DNA from: Pithys albifrons albifrons
Lineage: Eukaryota > Chordata > Aves > Passeriformes > Thamnophilidae
Direction: 5' to 3'
Assembly: GCF_047495875.1 (NCBI RefSeq)
Contig: NC_092461.1
Coordinates: forward strand, 67,072,299 to 67,136,298
Length of the DNA stretch: 64,000 nt
Below the pieces are notes generated by a model. It had not been told where the DNA came from and did not search any database. It worked only from the letters and a program-made list of their open reading frames with translations. Within the stretch, counting starts at the first letter, position 1, and each line of letters begins with the position of its first letter. Positions 61,876-64,000 of the stretch are shown piece by piece. A program made the translations under genes and the position numbers.

Positions 61876-62055
61876 TATAGAGTCAGAGTATCCTGAATTG
61901 GAAGGGGCCCACAAGGATTATTGATGTCCAGCACCTGGCCCTGGTGCACAGGACCATCCCCAAGAGTCACACCATGTCTCTGAGAGTATTTTCCAAATGT
62001 TTCTTAAACTCTGTCAGGCTTGCTGCTGTGACCGCTTCCCCAGAGAGTTTGTTCC
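61876..62055 (-). mobile_element. CR1 LINE fragment, different subfamily, antisense
   Basis: TATCCTGAATTGGAAGGGGC, CCACAAGGATTATTGATGTC, AAGAGTCACACCATGTCTCT and CTCTGTCAGGCTTGCTGC reproduce, in antisense, the 3' region of a CR1 subfamily distinct from the two fragments in intron 2. It is short and 5'-truncated. It ends around GAGAGTTTGTTCC. Confidence 0.88.
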
Positions 62056-63439
62056 TTATCTGTATGATGAACGTTGCTCTCATTTTGTAGCATAAAAACA
62101 GTTATGAGGGGTTTTTTGGTTTATCAGTTGTTTTGATCATAAATAGTGGGTATTGTTTCCAAAACACAATTCCTTCTTAGTATGCCTGCTCTCACAAACC
62201 TGTCTGGCAACTTAATGTTATCTTTTCTTCTCTTTTGAAACCTTCACTTACAGAGTCAAGTGATTGTGTTGGAATTCACTTTTTTTCTCTTGTTTTTAAT
62301 GAGCATCTCTGTGTCACTGGAAAACATCTTGCAGATGTGCATTGGCTTATTGTAGAAGAAAATTAAAACAGCTAAAATAAAAGCAAAATTTCTAAGTGAA
62401 TCTCATGGTGTTTCAGGAGGTTGGCACAATCAGGGCATTTTAATGTAGCATTATTTGGGAACAGACAAACATTCAGATTTAATATTGCAGAGGTAGTAGC
62501 ACAAGTTTGCTGGGAATATAAATGAAATATTACTATTAACAGAAACTTCTTCTGCCTGCCAAGGGATGTCTGTGATACCTACATGGTGACTCCACTGGGT
62601 CATGCCAGTGAAGAAGAAAGCACACTATGGTTATCTTCATAGATAACACTTAAGATCCCCTGGGGTTTTCTCCATTTTTTAAAATTAATTGATTTAACCA
62701 TAGCTTCTCTTAGTTTGAAGAATTTTTACTCTCTGACTTACCTTGACCACTTAGACAGGAAGCAAAGAACTATCAGTCACTTCCGCAGTATCCATCAGAA
62801 CAGTTCACAGGGGAATTCAGCTAGTAGAAAACTAAGCAAAATCATTGCAAGGCCTGATGGTGGTAATAGAAATAATGTCTGCTGTGCCTTGATATGAATT
62901 CGCTTGGAGTAGTGAGATATGTGTTCTCCACTTGCTTCAGTGAGTAAGCCCTGTGTATTTCTCCTTATGTTTTAATGTTTTCATCTTCATTGTGTATTCC
63001 CTAGTGTTTCTTGCATGTACTTAGACTTGTTGTATTTACTTCGATCTGTTAAGGCAACCTGTCTTCTTTAATTTAATGATAACATTTATTATAAATTAAT
63101 TTAAATAGGGAGGGACAATTGGGACTTCTGTGGCTTTTCAGGGAGATGTTGCCTCACAGTTATTAAATATAAGAAAAATAACATGTCAATTATTTTGCTA
63201 ACAGCACATTTGATTTGAAACTACCCGTCTAATGCTTCTTAGAATTTTTTTTTCTTCCTAAAGCCACCTTCTGGGACATTAGTTGAGTCCTGCAATTTGG
63301 CTCTTTCTATATCTTGTATGGGTTAACTAGCTTGTATCAAAAAGGCTGATAATTCTGTTTGGGCTTTTTTTATTGTTATGTGCTATATCCTCTGATAGAT
63401 GAAGGATTCTGTCTGAATACTGTGTCAGATAAGAATGTT

Positions 63440-63922
63440 TTGTGGACTTTGGAGCACAATATTTCAAGAAAGATGAAGGTTATTGGACATAGTCCAGCGG
63501 ACAGCAGGAAGAATGATTAGAAGTGTAGAAAACACAGCATACAAACAAAGTCTTTCAATCTTCAGGTTTAGTTGTTTAGTTTAAAAAAAAAATAACCTGA
63601 AAGGAAATTCATAGTAGCTTTCTAGTGTGTACATGTTTTCAGTAAAGAAAAGGAGAAAAACATTCCTCATGTCCACTGGGAGCAGAGCAAAAAGTAGTAG
63701 GTTTAAATTACAACAAGGAAGATTTAGGTGAGACATTATGGAAAAAAACCCTTTCCACTGTAAGGATAGTTAAGCACAAGAATTGCCTAGGGAGGTTATG
63801 AAGAGGTTAGACAAACATCTGTCAGAAATGATTTAGGTATAGCTAATCCTACTGTGAGATAGTGTTAGAATAAATAACCTTTTGAGGTCCCTTCTAGCAC
63901 TATTTTCTGTGATTCTGTGATT
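63440..63922 (+). mobile_element. CR1 LINE fragment, sense, with octamer tail
   Basis: The right-hand end reads AGGTCCCTTCTAGCACTATT followed by TTCTGTGATTCTGTGATT (63905-63922), which is the CR1 3' terminus with its 8-bp tail repeat. Upstream, GGAGCACAATATTTCAAGAA, ACATAGTCCAGCGGACAGCA, GAAGATTTAGGTGAGACATT and GTTAGACAAACATCTGTCAG match the order of CR1 sequence heavily decayed. The 5' boundary is approximate. Being the only clear plus-strand copy, it shares TOX orientation. Confidence 0.85.
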
Positions 63923-64000
63923 AGGACACTGTACTCAGAACATTGTCCTGCAGTAAGATGTTTCTGTACAGGGGTGATATCACTGTATTCTGCACCCCAT

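Larger units (their letters stand above)
1..64000 (+). other. TOX: TOX gene, internal part (intron 1 end to intron 3)
   Basis: Two in-frame exons on the plus strand, in the right order and separated by 14.5 kb, encode consecutive blocks of the N-terminal half of TOX, a nuclear HMG-box transcription regulator. In vertebrates TOX acts in thymocyte selection, CD4 lineage and innate lymphoid development, T-cell exhaustion and neural progenitors. The gene spans several hundred kilobases in human with very large introns, so a 64-kb window holding only two exons is expected. The start exon (beginning MDVRFYPPP in mammals) and the HMG-box exons are not in this window. The gene runs off both edges. 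Identity comes from recognising the two exon translations; paralogues TOX2, TOX3 and TOX4 share the architecture but differ in these segments as far as I remember them. Confidence 0.92.
24024..64000 (+). other. TOX: TOX intron 3, 5' part (at least 39,977 bp)
   Basis: No sequence resembling the next TOX exon or any HMG-box coding segment appears after exon 3 on either strand, so the remainder of the window is read as intron. It carries two solo LTRs (39910-40555 and 46302-47079), CR1 fragments at 61876-62055 and 63440-63922, a compound microsatellite at 32131-32309, and several hairpins. GC-richer stretches at 24830-25160 and 48350-48800 have no recognised content. Unannotated small exons, non-coding RNAs or enhancers cannot be excluded. 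Confidence 0.85.

Noticed and set aside
24024..64000. Search for TOX exon 4 or HMG-box exons
   Set aside because: No frame on the plus strand encodes MPDIRNPEG-like or lysine-rich HMG-box sequence, so those exons lie beyond 64000.
1..64000. CRISPR arrays, operons, phage genes, rRNA or tRNA genes
   Set aside because: There are no regularly spaced direct repeats, no ribosome-binding-site-led gene series and no recognisable structural RNA. The sequence is clearly vertebrate intronic DNA.

Overview
This window is non-coding-dominated vertebrate DNA, almost certainly from a bird. It has AT-rich introns, consensus splice sites, several CR1 LINE fragments (two carry the typical avian CR1 3' end on the minus strand, and one ends in a plus-strand copy of the octamer tail), and two solo retroviral LTRs of the TGTC-TGGTTT type common in neoavian genomes. 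No bacterial, phage, CRISPR, rRNA or tRNA feature is visible.

The only gene I can support is TOX (thymocyte selection-associated HMG-box transcription factor; not a toxin), on the plus strand and cut at both window edges. Two internal coding exons are present. The first is a 66-bp exon at 9248-9313, encoding residues around 35-56. The second is a 243-bp exon at 23781-24023, encoding residues around 57-137. Both are phase 0-0 with clean AG/GT borders. The first coding exon must lie upstream of position 1. Exon 4 and the exons coding the HMG box must lie downstream of 64000.

Layout: 1-9247 is the end of intron 1. 9314-23780 is a complete intron 2 (14,467 bp) with two antisense CR1 fragments, a G-quadruplex-like run, a trinucleotide repeat and several hairpins. 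24024-64000 is at least 39,977 bp of intron 3. Intron 3 holds a 646-bp solo LTR with an exact 5-bp target duplication (39910-40555), a 778-bp solo LTR with a near-exact duplication (46302-47079), two more CR1 fragments, a compound CA/TA/TATG microsatellite with 57 bp of unbroken purine-pyrimidine alternation, and scattered motif-dense candidate regulatory stretches.

I did not find a previously undescribed biological system. The most useful leads are the two sense-oriented LTRs in intron 3, which could act as promoters or terminators for TOX; perfect inverted repeats (notably a 30-bp palindrome at 7827-7856); an RFX-like X-box at 38671; and homeodomain or octamer motif clusters that may mark conserved enhancers. 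All of these are inferences from sequence alone.
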